From: Micromonospora_J zhanjiangensis
Lineage (GTDB): Bacteria; Actinomycetota; Actinomycetes; Mycobacteriales; Micromonosporaceae
Reading direction: 5' to 3'
NCBI RefSeq assembly: GCF_042650605.1
Contig: NZ_JBHSBN010000001.1
Span: 62,001 to 126,000, forward strand
DNA length: 64,000 nucleotides
Shown piece by piece: positions 25,892 through 33,820 of the stretch (position 1 is its first letter; each line of letters opens with the position of its first letter). The notes under the pieces were generated by a model. That model was not told the origin of the DNA. It did no database searches and saw only the letters and a list, made by a program, of their open reading frames with translations. The translations under genes were made by a program, and so were the position numbers.

Positions 25892-26141
25892 ACCGCTCGC
25901 GGCCGGTACGGGATTTCGCTTTGCGCGTACACCCGGGGTCGGGAACACCGGCTGAGCGCGTGAGGTTGGGATAAAGGGTGCGAAGCCGACGTGGTCCCGC
26001 AACACAGGACCTCAGGTGAGTCGGCCCGCGGCGATAGAGTAAGAGAGCCGGACGTCCGGCTTGGACGTCCAGGCACCGGCCCCGCCAAGATGCTTGGACC
26101 ATCAAGATCGAGTGCGCACGGCACGTGAGGAGCACGAGGGC

Positions 26142-28667
26142 ATGTTCGAGCGGTTCACCGACCGAGCGCGACGGGTTGTCGTCCTGGCCCAGGAAGAGGC
26201 CCGGATGCTCAACCACAACTACATCGGTACGGAGCACATCCTGCTCGGCCTCATCCACGAGGGTGAGGGCGTGGCGGCCAAGGCCCTGGAGAGCCTCGGT
26301 ATCTCCCTGGAGGGCGTCCGCCAGCAGGTGGAGGAGATCATCGGCCAGGGCCAGCAGGCGCCGAGCGGGCACATCCCGTTCACGCCGCGGGCCAAGAAGG
26401 TGCTGGAGCTGTCGCTGCGCGAGGCGCTGCAGCTCGGCCACAACTACATCGGTACGGAGCACATCCTGCTCGGGCTGATCCGCGAGGGTGAGGGCGTCGC
26501 CGCCCAGGTGCTGGTCAAGCTCGGCGCCGACCTGAACCGGGTCCGCCAGCAGGTGATCCAGCTCCTCTCCGGCTACCAGGGCAAGGAGCCGGCCGCCGCC
26601 GGTGCCGCCCCGGGCGAGGCCGCGCCGTCGACCAGCCTGGTGCTGGACCAGTTCGGTCGCAACCTCACCCAGGCCGCCCGCGAGGGCAAGCTCGACCCGG
26701 TCATCGGGCGGGAGAAGGAGATCGAGCGGGTGATGCAGGTGCTCTCCCGCCGTACCAAGAACAACCCGGTCCTGATCGGCGAGCCCGGCGTCGGCAAGAC
26801 CGCCGTGGTGGAGGGCCTCTCCCAGAAGATCATCAAGGGCGAGGTTCCGGAGACGCTCAAGGACAAGCAGCTCTACACCCTCGACCTGGGCGCCCTGGTG
26901 GCCGGTTCGCGCTACCGCGGTGACTTCGAGGAGCGCCTCAAGAAGGTGCTGAAGGAGATCCGCACCCGGGGCGACATCATCCTGTTCATCGACGAGATCC
27001 ACACCCTGGTGGGTGCGGGTGCGGCCGAGGGCGCGATCGACGCGGCGAGCATCCTCAAGCCGATGCTGGCCCGCGGCGAGCTGCAGACCATCGGTGCCAC
27101 CACCCTCGACGAGTACCGCAAGCACCTGGAGAAGGACGCCGCCCTCGAGCGACGTTTCCAGCCGATCCAGGTGGGCGAGCCGTCGCTGGCGCACACCATC
27201 GAGATCCTCAAGGGCCTGCGCGACCGCTACGAGGCGCACCACCGGGTGAGCATCACCGACGGTGCCCTGGTGGCCGCCGCCACCCTGGCCGACCGCTACA
27301 TCTCCGACCGGTTCCTGCCGGACAAGGCGATCGACCTGATCGACGAGGCCGGTGCCCGGATGCGGATCCGCCGGATGACCGCGCCGCCAGACCTGCGCGA
27401 CTTCGACGAGCGGATCGCCCAGGTCCGCCGGGACAAGGAGTCCGCGATCGACGCGCAGGACTTCGAGCGGGCCGCCCAGCTGCGGGACAAGGAGAAGCAG
27501 CTGCTGGGTCAGAAGGCGCAGCGGGAGAAGGAGTGGAAGGCCGGCGACCTGGACGTCGTGTCCGAGGTCGACGACGAGCAGATCGCCGAGGTGCTGGCGA
27601 ACTGGACCGGCATCCCGGTCTACAAGCTGACCGAGGAGGAGACCTCCCGGCTGCTGCGGATGGAGGACGAGCTGCACAAGCGGGTCGTCGGCCAGTCGGA
27701 CGCGGTCAAGGCGGTGTCCAAGGCGATCCGGCGTACCCGGGCCGGTCTGAAGGACCCGAAGCGGCCCTCCGGCTCGTTCATCTTCGCCGGCCCGTCGGGT
27801 GTCGGTAAGACCGAGCTGTCCAAGGCGCTGGCCGAGTTCCTGTTCGGCTCCGAGGACGCGCTGATCCAGCTGGACATGTCCGAGTTCCACGACCGCTACA
27901 CGGTGTCCCGGCTCGTCGGTGCGCCCCCCGGCTACGTCGGTTACGACGAGGGTGGCCAGCTGACCGAGAAGGTCCGCCGGCGGCCGTTCTCGGTGGTGCT
28001 GTTCGACGAGATCGAGAAGGCCCACCCGGACGTGTTCAACACGCTGCTGCAGATCCTCGAGGACGGGCGGCTCACCGACGGTCAGGGTCGGATCGTGGAC
28101 TTCAAGAACACGGTCATCATCCTGACCACCAACCTGGGCACCCGGGACGTGGCCAAGGCGGTCTCGCTGGGCTTCCAGGCGTCGGAGGACATCGAGTCCA
28201 ACTACGAGCGGATGAAGCAGAAGGTCAACGACGAGCTGAAGCAGCACTTCCGCCCGGAGTTCCTCAACCGGATCGACGACACCATCGTGTTCCACCAGCT
28301 CAACCAGGGCGAGATCCTGTCGATCGTGGACATCATGATCCAGCGGATCGAGACCCAGCTGCGGAACAAGGACATGGGTCTGGAGCTGACCGACAACGCC
28401 AAGAAGTATCTGGCGAAGAAGGGCTTCGACCCGGTGCTGGGCGCCCGGCCGCTGCGTCGGACCATCCAGCGGGACATCGAGGACAACCTGTCCGAGCGGA
28501 TCCTGTTCAACGAGCTGACCTCGGGTCAGATCGTGGTGGTGGACTGCGAGGGCGACCCGGAGAACATCGACAAGTCCAAGCTGGTCTTCCGTGGCGCGGA
28601 CAAGCCCGTCGAGGTCCCCGACGCGGTACCCGCCGACCTGGGCGGCGCCGCCGCCGCGGGGGAGTGA
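26142..28667 (+). CDS. clpC: ATP-dependent Clp protease ATP-binding subunit ClpC
   Basis: ClpC is a double AAA+ unfoldase that feeds substrates to ClpP. The 841-residue protein has two N-terminal Clp_N repeats, each with NYIGTEHILLGLI (residues 26-38 and 101-113). The first AAA+ Walker A is GEPGVGKT (213-220). A UVR-like middle coiled coil (KEKQLLGQKAQREKEWK) follows, then the second Walker A GPSGVGKT (near 550) and a C-terminal ClpB-D2-like domain (FDPVLGARPLRRTIQRDIED). ATG at 26142 has a good Shine-Dalgarno. Codon use is very strongly biased, as expected for an abundant protein. Confidence 0.97.
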   Translation: MFERFTDRARRVVVLAQEEARMLNHNYIGTEHILLGLIHEGEGVAAKALESLGISLEGVRQQVEEIIGQGQQAPSGHIPFTPRAKKVLELSLREALQLGHNYIGTEHILLGLIREGEGVAAQVLVKLGADLNRVRQQVIQLLSGYQGKEPAAAGAAPGEAAPSTSLVLDQFGRNLTQAAREGKLDPVIGREKEIERVMQVLSRRTKNNPVLIGEPGVGKTAVVEGLSQKIIKGEVPETLKDKQLYTLDLGALVAGSRYRGDFEERLKKVLKEIRTRGDIILFIDEIHTLVGAGAAEGAIDAASILKPMLARGELQTIGATTLDEYRKHLEKDAALERRFQPIQVGEPSLAHTIEILKGLRDRYEAHHRVSITDGALVAAATLADRYISDRFLPDKAIDLIDEAGARMRIRRMTAPPDLRDFDERIAQVRRDKESAIDAQDFERAAQLRDKEKQLLGQKAQREKEWKAGDLDVVSEVDDEQIAEVLANWTGIPVYKLTEEETSRLLRMEDELHKRVVGQSDAVKAVSKAIRRTRAGLKDPKRPSGSFIFAGPSGVGKTELSKALAEFLFGSEDALIQLDMSEFHDRYTVSRLVGAPPGYVGYDEGGQLTEKVRRRPFSVVLFDEIEKAHPDVFNTLLQILEDGRLTDGQGRIVDFKNTVIILTTNLGTRDVAKAVSLGFQASEDIESNYERMKQKVNDELKQHFRPEFLNRIDDTIVFHQLNQGEILSIVDIMIQRIETQLRNKDMGLELTDNAKKYLAKKGFDPVLGARPLRRTIQRDIEDNLSERILFNELTSGQIVVVDCEGDPENIDKSKLVFRGADKPVEVPDAVPADLGGAAAAGE

Positions 28668-28715
28668 CCTGACCCGCTGAACCCGGCTCCGGCCGGCAAT
28701 TGAAGATCACGACCA

Positions 28716-28752
28716 ACGGCTCCGGCCGGCGACCACCGCCGACCGGAGCCGT
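28716..28752 (+). terminator. Hairpin terminator after clpC
   Basis: ACGGCTCCGG at the left and CCGGAGCCGT at the right form a long stem, continued by an inner GGC/GCC pairing around GACCACC. It lies 49 bp after the clpC stop and is followed by a short gttt. It suggests that the small gene starting near 28772 is transcribed separately. Confidence 0.7.
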
Positions 28753-28771
28753 CGGCGTTTCCGCCCGGACG

Positions 28772-28960
28772 ATGAAACAGGTGGTGACCACGTTGAAGAT
28801 GATGCCGGTGGCCGAAGCGGTCAGTCTCCCGCTGCGTCGGTGCCGGGAAGGCGACGGACGCCGGCTGCCCACCGGGCCGATGAACGAGTCGGCGAAGGCC
28901 ATGCTCGACGAGTCGGCCCGGCTGACCGCGGCGCTCACGACGATCCGGACCCGGTCGTGA
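28772..28960 (+). CDS. Small protein translationally coupled to a PPOX-type enzyme
   Basis: The 62-residue reading begins MKQVVTTLKMMPVAEAVSLP and ends SARLTAALTTIRTRS. Third positions are strongly GC-biased as in neighbouring genes. Its TGA overlaps the GTG of the next gene (GTGA), the arrangement seen in real operons here. The start is uncertain: a TTG at 28700 would place the clpC hairpin inside the gene, so the ATG at 28772 is preferred, though no clear ribosome-binding site is visible. No family or domain is recognised. It may be a coupling leader peptide or a small partner protein. Confidence 0.45.
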   Translation: MKQVVTTLKMMPVAEAVSLPLRRCREGDGRRLPTGPMNESAKAMLDESARLTAALTTIRTRS

Positions 28961-29382
28961 CGGCGGCGTTGTGGACGTTGATCGGCCGTACCGGCCGCGG
29001 CGTGCTGGTGACCCTCAAGCGGGACGGCCGGCCACAGCTGTCCAACGTGGATTATCTCGCCGATCCGGTGGACCGGTCGATCCGGATCTCCACCACCGAC
29101 GGCCGGGCGAAGGTGCGCAACCTCCGGCGCGATCCCCGCGCCAGCTTCTACGTCACCAACCCGGACGGATCCGCGTACGCCGTCGCGGAAGGCGAGGTCC
29201 GGATGTCGGCGCCGGCGGCCGAGCGGGACGACGCCACCGTCGAGGAGCTTGTCGAGGTCTACCGCGGTGTCCAGGGCGAGCACCCGGACTGGGACGACTA
29301 CCGGCGCGCGATGGTCGCCGACCGGCGCCTGGTGGTACGCCTGCGCGTCGACCGGCTGTACGGCTGGTCGCCGGGGCGGTGA
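28957..29382 (+). CDS. PPOX-class, probably F420-dependent, oxidoreductase
   Basis: The 141-residue protein has the split-barrel flavin/F420-binding fold: RGVLVTLKRDGRPQLSNVDY, then IRISTTDGRAKVRNLRRDPR (the phosphate-binding Arg/Lys region) and ASFYVTNPDGSAYAVAEGEV. The size and motif order match the Rv1155-like group of actinobacterial PPOX-fold proteins, many of which bind F420. The substrate is unknown. Start GTG overlaps the small upstream gene. It converges with mutY across 22 bp. Confidence 0.85.
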   Translation: MTAALWTLIGRTGRGVLVTLKRDGRPQLSNVDYLADPVDRSIRISTTDGRAKVRNLRRDPRASFYVTNPDGSAYAVAEGEVRMSAPAAERDDATVEELVEVYRGVQGEHPDWDDYRRAMVADRRLVVRLRVDRLYGWSPGR

Positions 29383-29404
29383 CCGGAACGCGGTTGGCGG
29401 CGGC

Positions 29405-30295
29405 TCAGATCAGGCGGCGGTCGCCGGCCAACGTGTACGCGTCCGCACCGGCCCGTTCCACCAGCCCGTCCTGGACCAGACCGGCCAGGGCCCGGGCCCG
29501 TTGCACGTCGTCGGTCCAGACCAGATCCAGCCGCTCGCCGGGCACCGGACCGACCGTTTCCCGGAGCACCGCGAGCAGCAGGCCCCGGACCTGCCGGTCG
29601 GTGCCGGCGTACTGCTGGGGTCGGCGGGTCGGGCCCGGAGCGGCCGGCCGCCCGGCCGCCCGCCAGGCGCAGACCTCGGCGAGTGGGCACTCGCCGCAGC
29701 GGGGTCCCCGGGCCGTGCACACCAGCGCGCCGAGTTCCATGAAGGCGGCGCTGGCCCGGGCCGCGCGGGCCGGCTCGACGGGTAGGAGTTCCTCGGTGGC
29801 GACCAGATCGGCGGGTCGGGTCGCCGGGCCGGCGTCGGGGAGCCCGGTCACCGCCCGGGCCACCAGGCGCCGGACGTTGGTGTCCACCACCGGATGCCGT
29901 TGCCCGTACGCGAAGGCGGCCACCGCCCGGGCGGTGTAGCTGCCCACGCCGGGCAGGGCGAGCAGCGCGTCCAGATCGGTCGGCACCACGCCGTCGTGCC
30001 GTTGCGTCAGGGCGACCGCGCACTCGCGCAGCCGCAGCGCCCGCCGAGGGTAGCCGAGCCGACCCCACATCCGGATCGCCTCGGCCGGTGTGTCGGCGGC
30101 CAACGCGGCCGGCACCGGCCAGCGCGCCAACCACGCCCGCCAGGCCGGCAGGACGCGTACCACCGGCGTCTGCTGCAACATGATCTCGCTGACCAGGATC
30201 GCCCAGGCGCCGACGTCCGGCTCCCGCCAGGGCAGGTCACGAGCGTTCTGGTCGTACCACCGGGTGGCCATCTCGGCGAACTGGGTCTCGGACAT
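29405..30295 (-). CDS. mutY: A/G-specific adenine glycosylase
   Basis: MutY removes adenine mispaired with 8-oxoguanine. The 296-residue protein has catalytic Glu37 in SEIMLQQT, the helix-hairpin-helix LPGVGSYTARAVAAFAYG, catalytic Asp138 in VVDTNVRR, and a [4Fe-4S] set Cys193-X6-Cys200-X2-Cys203-X5-Cys209. After the cluster only about 85 residues remain, ending in DAYTLAGDRRLI. A full Nudix-like 8-oxoG-recognition domain, present in E. coli MutY, seems absent or much reduced. The ATG at 30295 was chosen over a longer reading because the family begins there. It is divergent from the ACT-domain gene. Confidence 0.94.
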   Translation of the reverse strand: MSETQFAEMATRWYDQNARDLPWREPDVGAWAILVSEIMLQQTPVVRVLPAWRAWLARWPVPAALAADTPAEAIRMWGRLGYPRRALRLRECAVALTQRHDGVVPTDLDALLALPGVGSYTARAVAAFAYGQRHPVVDTNVRRLVARAVTGLPDAGPATRPADLVATEELLPVEPARAARASAAFMELGALVCTARGPRCGECPLAEVCAWRAAGRPAAPGPTRRPQQYAGTDRQVRGLLLAVLRETVGPVPGERLDLVWTDDVQRARALAGLVQDGLVERAGADAYTLAGDRRLI

Positions 30296-30438
30296 CGCGC
30301 CGTCGATCCTGCCATGCCCGGGCTCCCACCCGGCGTGCGGCCGGCCGGGACGACGGTCGGCGACCACGACGTCCCGCACCGTGGGCCGGACCGCCGGTCC
30401 GACGCCCGCGCCGGGCGGGCATCGGGCACACTGCCCTG

Positions 30439-30951
30439 ATGAGCGAGCTTGCGATCACCGTGATCGGACACGACCGGCCCGGCATCGTGGCCGACGTAGC
30501 CGAGGCGCTCGCCCGGCTCGGAGCCAACCTCACCGATTCGACGATGACCCGGCTGCGCGGGCACTTCGCGATGACGCTGATCTGCACCGGCCCGACCGCC
30601 GCCGAGGTCGAGGCCGCGCTGGCGCCGCTGCACGCCGACGACCGGCTGCTGGCCACCGTACGGACGGTCGGCGCCGACGTCGAGGCGAGCCGGTCCGGCG
30701 AGGCGTATGTGCTGGCGGTGCACGGCGCCGACCGGCTCGGCATCGTCGCCGCGGTGACCCGGGTGGTCGCCGAAGCCGGCGGCAACGTCACCGACCTGAC
30801 CACGCGGCTGGTCGGTCCGCTCTACGTGGTGATCGCGGAACTCGATCTGTCGCCCGGAACGGCGGCGGAACTGACACCCCGGTTGGCCGAGGTCGGTGCC
30901 GGCCTCGACGTGGAGATCACGCTCCGGCCGGCCGAGTCGGACCTGCTGTGA
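30439..30951 (+). CDS. Tandem ACT-domain protein (GcvR-like)
   Basis: The 170-residue protein consists of two ACT domains: residues 3-75 (ITVIGHDRPGIVADVAEALA) and 88-165 (LAVHGADRLGIVAAVTRVVA). These bind small ligands, usually amino acids, at domain interfaces. This double-ACT layout is shared with GcvR, a regulator of glycine cleavage, but no glycine-cleavage gene is in view. Its stop overlaps the peptide deformylase GTG by 4 nt, so the two proteins are co-translated. The functional link to deformylation is not known. Confidence 0.85.
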   Translation: MSELAITVIGHDRPGIVADVAEALARLGANLTDSTMTRLRGHFAMTLICTGPTAAEVEAALAPLHADDRLLATVRTVGADVEASRSGEAYVLAVHGADRLGIVAAVTRVVAEAGGNVTDLTTRLVGPLYVVIAELDLSPGTAAELTPRLAEVGAGLDVEITLRPAESDLL

Positions 30952-31508
30952 CCGCCGGGTCGACGGGGCTCGGCGACTGGACCCCGGCCGTGCTCGGTCC
31001 GCCCGGCCGGGTCCGGCCGGTGGTCGCCGCACCCCACTCGGTGTTGAGTCGGGCCGGCACGGAGGTCGACCCGCTCGCCGACGAGGTGGTACGCCTCGCC
31101 GCGGACCTGATCGCCACCATGCGGGTCTCCCCGGGCTGTGTCGGCCTGGCCGCGCCGCAGGTCGGCGTGGGCGCCCAACTCTTCGCGGTCGACGTGACCG
31201 GCCACCCCAAGTCGGTCACCGTGCACGGCGAGTTCGTGCTCTGTAACGCCCGGGTCGTCGAGGCGACCCGGTGGCGGCCCGGGCGGGAGGGTTGCATGTC
31301 GGTCCCGGACCTGACCGGCGACGTGAAGCGGGCCAGCCGGCTGGTGGTCGAGGGCGTCCTGCCCGGCACCGACAAGCCGGTCCGGTTGGTCACCGACGGT
31401 TTCGAGGCGCGGGCCCTGCAGCACGAGATTGACCATTGCGCCGGTCTGCTGTTCCTGGACCGGGTGGCCGGCGCGCACGCCATCTACCAGCGCAAGGTCT
31501 ATCTGTGA
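30948..31508 (+). CDS. def: Peptide deformylase
   Basis: Def removes the formyl group from new N-terminal methionine. The 186-residue metalloenzyme has motif 1 VGLAAPQVGVG, motif 2 EGCMSVP with the metal-ligand Cys116, and motif 3 QHEIDH with His159, Glu160 and His163. Motif 2 is usually EGCLS; Met in place of Leu is a mild variation. The GTG start overlaps the ACT-domain gene (GTGA). A short N-terminal tail (about 25 residues) precedes the domain. No fmt gene is nearby. Confidence 0.95.
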   Translation: MTAGSTGLGDWTPAVLGPPGRVRPVVAAPHSVLSRAGTEVDPLADEVVRLAADLIATMRVSPGCVGLAAPQVGVGAQLFAVDVTGHPKSVTVHGEFVLCNARVVEATRWRPGREGCMSVPDLTGDVKRASRLVVEGVLPGTDKPVRLVTDGFEARALQHEIDHCAGLLFLDRVAGAHAIYQRKVYL

Positions 31509-31602
31509 CGCCGATCCGAGCGGTACGCCCCGACAGGCGGATGCCGGACTCTCGGCGCGTCGTGACGATCAACTTCCGCGGCCCCGCTACGGTATGCGCA
31601 TC

Positions 31603-32367
31603 ATGCGTCTGACGGTTGGCCCCCTCCCCTCCGCCGTTTACTGGCGGCGGCGCGCTGTCGTGCTCGGCGCCGGGCTGCTCTTCCTCATCGTGTTGCTCTA
31701 CTCGTGCGGCGGACCGGGTGACTCCGGCGACAAGCCGAAGGGCGCCGGCGGGTCACCGACGCCGACCGTCGGGTCGACGAAGGCCGGGCCGACACCCGAC
31801 CCGGGCGGCACGACGTCGCCCGGAGCCGGTGAAGCCTCGCCCGGTGCCGGTTCCAGCCCCGGCGGGGACCAGTCGGGCGATTCGGCCCAGGGCGGTCCGC
31901 AGCAGGTCGGCCCGCCGCAGGGCGGCGGGGTCGTCGACGTGCCGAACGTCCCGCCACCCGCGCCCGGCTCGTGCACCGACAGTGAGATGTCGCTGATCGT
32001 GTCGGCCACCCCGAGCGCCGTCCAGCGCGGCGAGGATGTGCCCGTCAAGCTGGGCATCAAGATCAAAAATATTTCGAACCGGACCTGCAGCCGCGACGTC
32101 GGGCCGGACCTGCAGGAGCTGTTCATCAAGATCGGGGCGCAGCGGGTCTGGTCCTCGGACACCTGCGGCACCGGGAGGGGCTCCGACGTCCGCTCGTTCC
32201 CGCCGGGTCAGGAGAACGAGTACGGCCTCGACTGGAACGGCCGGGAGAGCAGCAGGTGCGGTGGCGGGGTGGCGGCTGGTGACCGCGCCGGCGCTGGCCA
32301 GTACCAGGTCTTCGCCCGCCTCGGCACCAAACTCAGCGCTCCGGTGAAGCTCACCATCTCCGACTGA
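31603..32367 (+). CDS. Secreted, membrane-anchored protein with Pro/Gly-rich stalk
   Basis: The 254-residue protein has a hydrophobic N-terminal anchor (AVVLGAGLLFLIVLLYSCGG, residues 19-38). An unstructured Gly/Pro/Ser/Thr-rich stalk of about 80 residues follows. A compact extracellular domain with several Cys comes last (CTDSEMSLIVSATPSAVQRG; NRTCSRDVG; WSSDTCGTG), probably an immunoglobulin-like beta-sandwich with disulfides. No family is recognised with confidence. The ATG at 31594 is an alternative 3 codons upstream; a TACGGT box lies just before it. It converges with disA. Confidence 0.6.
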   Translation: MRLTVGPLPSAVYWRRRAVVLGAGLLFLIVLLYSCGGPGDSGDKPKGAGGSPTPTVGSTKAGPTPDPGGTTSPGAGEASPGAGSSPGGDQSGDSAQGGPQQVGPPQGGGVVDVPNVPPPAPGSCTDSEMSLIVSATPSAVQRGEDVPVKLGIKIKNISNRTCSRDVGPDLQELFIKIGAQRVWSSDTCGTGRGSDVRSFPPGQENEYGLDWNGRESSRCGGGVAAGDRAGAGQYQVFARLGTKLSAPVKLTISD

Positions 32368-32427
32368 CGGCCCGCCGGCGCCCACGGCCGGACCTCCCAC
32401 GGCCCGCCCGGCCCGGAGAGTCAGCGG

Positions 32428-33612
32428 TCAGACGTACCGCTCCAGGATGGACGCCTCGGCCAGCCGGGACAGCCCTTCCCGGACCCCGCGGGCCCGTGCG
32501 TCGCCCACGCCGTCGACCGCCTGCAGATCCTCCACGGTCGCGCCGAGTAGCCGCTGGAGGCTGCCGAAGTGCCCGACGAGCCGGTCCACCACGAGGGCCG
32601 GCAGCCGGGGCACCTTGGCGAGCAGCCGGAAACCGCGCGGGCTGACCGCGGCGTCGAGCGCGTCCGACGCGCCGGGGTAGCCGATCCCCTTGGCCACGGC
32701 GACCAGGTCGATCAGCTCGGTGGCGGTGAGCAGGTCGAGCTCGACCAGCGCCTCGTCGAGGGTCCGAGCCTTCCGGCCGACCGGCAGGTAGTCGCGGATC
32801 ACCAGGGTCCGGTCGGCGTCGACCCCGGCCATCAGCTCGTCGAGCTGCAGGGCCAGCAGTCGACCGTCGGTGCCGAGTTCGACCACGTAGCCGGCGATCT
32901 CGTCGGCGATCCGCCGAACCATCTCCAGTCGCTGCACCACCGCGACCGCGTCCCGTACGGTGACGAGGTCCTCGATCTCCAGGGCGGAGAGGGTGCCGGA
33001 GACCTCGTCCAGCCGCAGCTTGTAGCGCTCCAGGGTGGCCAGGGCCTGGTTGGCGCGGGACAGGATGGCCGCCGAGTCGTCCAGCACGTGCCGCTGGCCG
33101 TTGACGTAGAGGCTGATGATCCGCATCGACTGGCTCACCGAGATCACCGGGTAGCCGGTCTGCCGGGCGACCCGTTCGGCCGTCCGGTGCCGGGTGCCGG
33201 ACTCCTCGGTCGGGATCGACGGGTCGGGCATCAGGTGCACGGCGGCCCGGACGATCCGGGTGCCGTCGCTGGACAGCACGACGGCGCCGTCCATCTTGCA
33301 CAACTCGCGTACCCGGGTGGCGGAGAACTCGACGTCCAGTGGGAAGCCGCCGGTGCACAACGTCTCCACGACCTTGTCGTAGCCGAGCACGATGAGCGCC
33401 CCGGTACGGCCGCGCAGAATCCGTTCCAGGCCGTCCCGCAGGGCGGTGCCGGGGGCCATCAGCGCCAGGTTGGCGCGCAACGGGTCGCCGGTGCTGCTGG
33501 GCCCGGTCATCGGTAGGCCGGCGCTGACGGTGCGCGGCGGGGAGGCCGGGGCGCCGGCGCGAACCTGTGGGATCGCGCCGGTGATTCTGTTCGCATCGCG
33601 GTCGATCGGCAC
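32428..33612 (-). CDS. disA: DNA integrity scanning diadenylate cyclase
   Basis: DisA scans DNA and makes the second messenger c-di-AMP from two ATP. The 394-residue protein has the DAC catalytic domain with DGA (residues 108-110 in CKMDGAVVL) and RHR (141-143 in SGTRHRTAERVA). A helical middle domain and a C-terminal HhH DNA-binding domain (TVEDLQAVDGVGDARARGV) follow. An N-terminal extension of about 45 residues is variable in the family. GTG at 33612 lies 6 nt after a TAGACT box, so it is probably leaderless. The box overlaps a perfect inverted repeat (33616-33633). radA is just upstream, same strand. Confidence 0.95.
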   Translation of the reverse strand: MPIDRDANRITGAIPQVRAGAPASPPRTVSAGLPMTGPSSTGDPLRANLALMAPGTALRDGLERILRGRTGALIVLGYDKVVETLCTGGFPLDVEFSATRVRELCKMDGAVVLSSDGTRIVRAAVHLMPDPSIPTEESGTRHRTAERVARQTGYPVISVSQSMRIISLYVNGQRHVLDDSAAILSRANQALATLERYKLRLDEVSGTLSALEIEDLVTVRDAVAVVQRLEMVRRIADEIAGYVVELGTDGRLLALQLDELMAGVDADRTLVIRDYLPVGRKARTLDEALVELDLLTATELIDLVAVAKGIGYPGASDALDAAVSPRGFRLLAKVPRLPALVVDRLVGHFGSLQRLLGATVEDLQAVDGVGDARARGVREGLSRLAEASILERYV

Positions 33613-33615
33613 CAG

Positions 33616-33633
33616 GACAGTCTACGGACTGTC
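33616..33633 (-). promoter_or_regulatory. Inverted repeat over the disA -10 region
   Basis: GACAGTC-TACG-GACTGTC is a perfect 7-4-7 inverted repeat, ending 3 nt before the disA start. On the coding strand it contains TAGACT (33619-33624), a plausible -10 element. A bound protein would block RNA polymerase, so this could be an operator; a short hairpin in the DNA is the alternative. Confidence 0.5.
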
Positions 33634-33704
33634 ATGCGGTGGGTGCTGTTGTGGTTACTGTGATGTGCCACCGCGCCTACTCCTTGCGGGCTCTGATCGG
33701 CGCA

Positions 33705-33728
33705 ACTTCCGCCCCAACGGCCGGAAGT
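33705..33728 (-). terminator. Weak hairpin after radA
   Basis: ACTTCCG and CGGAAGT form a 7-bp stem with a 10-nt loop, 93 bp past the radA stop. It may end or attenuate the radA transcript before disA. The short stem makes this tentative. Confidence 0.35.
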
Positions 33729-33820
33729 CGGGCCTGCCGGGCGGATGGCCGGTCTTGTCTGGCTTAGGTTATCCACCCGATCTTCGGCGAGGTATCCCTC
33801 GACGGTACGTCGTCCGGTCG

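Larger units (their letters stand above)
25621..26141 (+). promoter_or_regulatory. Long lsr2-clpC intergenic region
   Basis: These 521 bp contain no convincing gene. From the left they hold the lsr2 hairpin (25634-25658), an AT-richer patch near 25715, a cluster of DnaA-box-like sequences (25828-25891) and, nearer clpC, the phrase tgggataaag. The ribosome-binding site gaggagcacgaggg ends just before the clpC ATG at 26142. Part must be the clpC promoter and leader, but I cannot place the start site. Confidence 0.5.

Noticed and set aside
25913..25932. Possible ClgR site (tttcgctttgcgcgta) upstream of clpC
   Set aside because: It only partly fits the recalled CGC-N5-GCG pattern and mismatches at two inner positions. 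Too weak to list.
25356..28295. A minus-strand open frame of 979 codons
   Set aside because: It lies opposite lsr2 and clpC. Strong codon bias on the plus strand removes stops from the other strand. The product has no recognisable domain.
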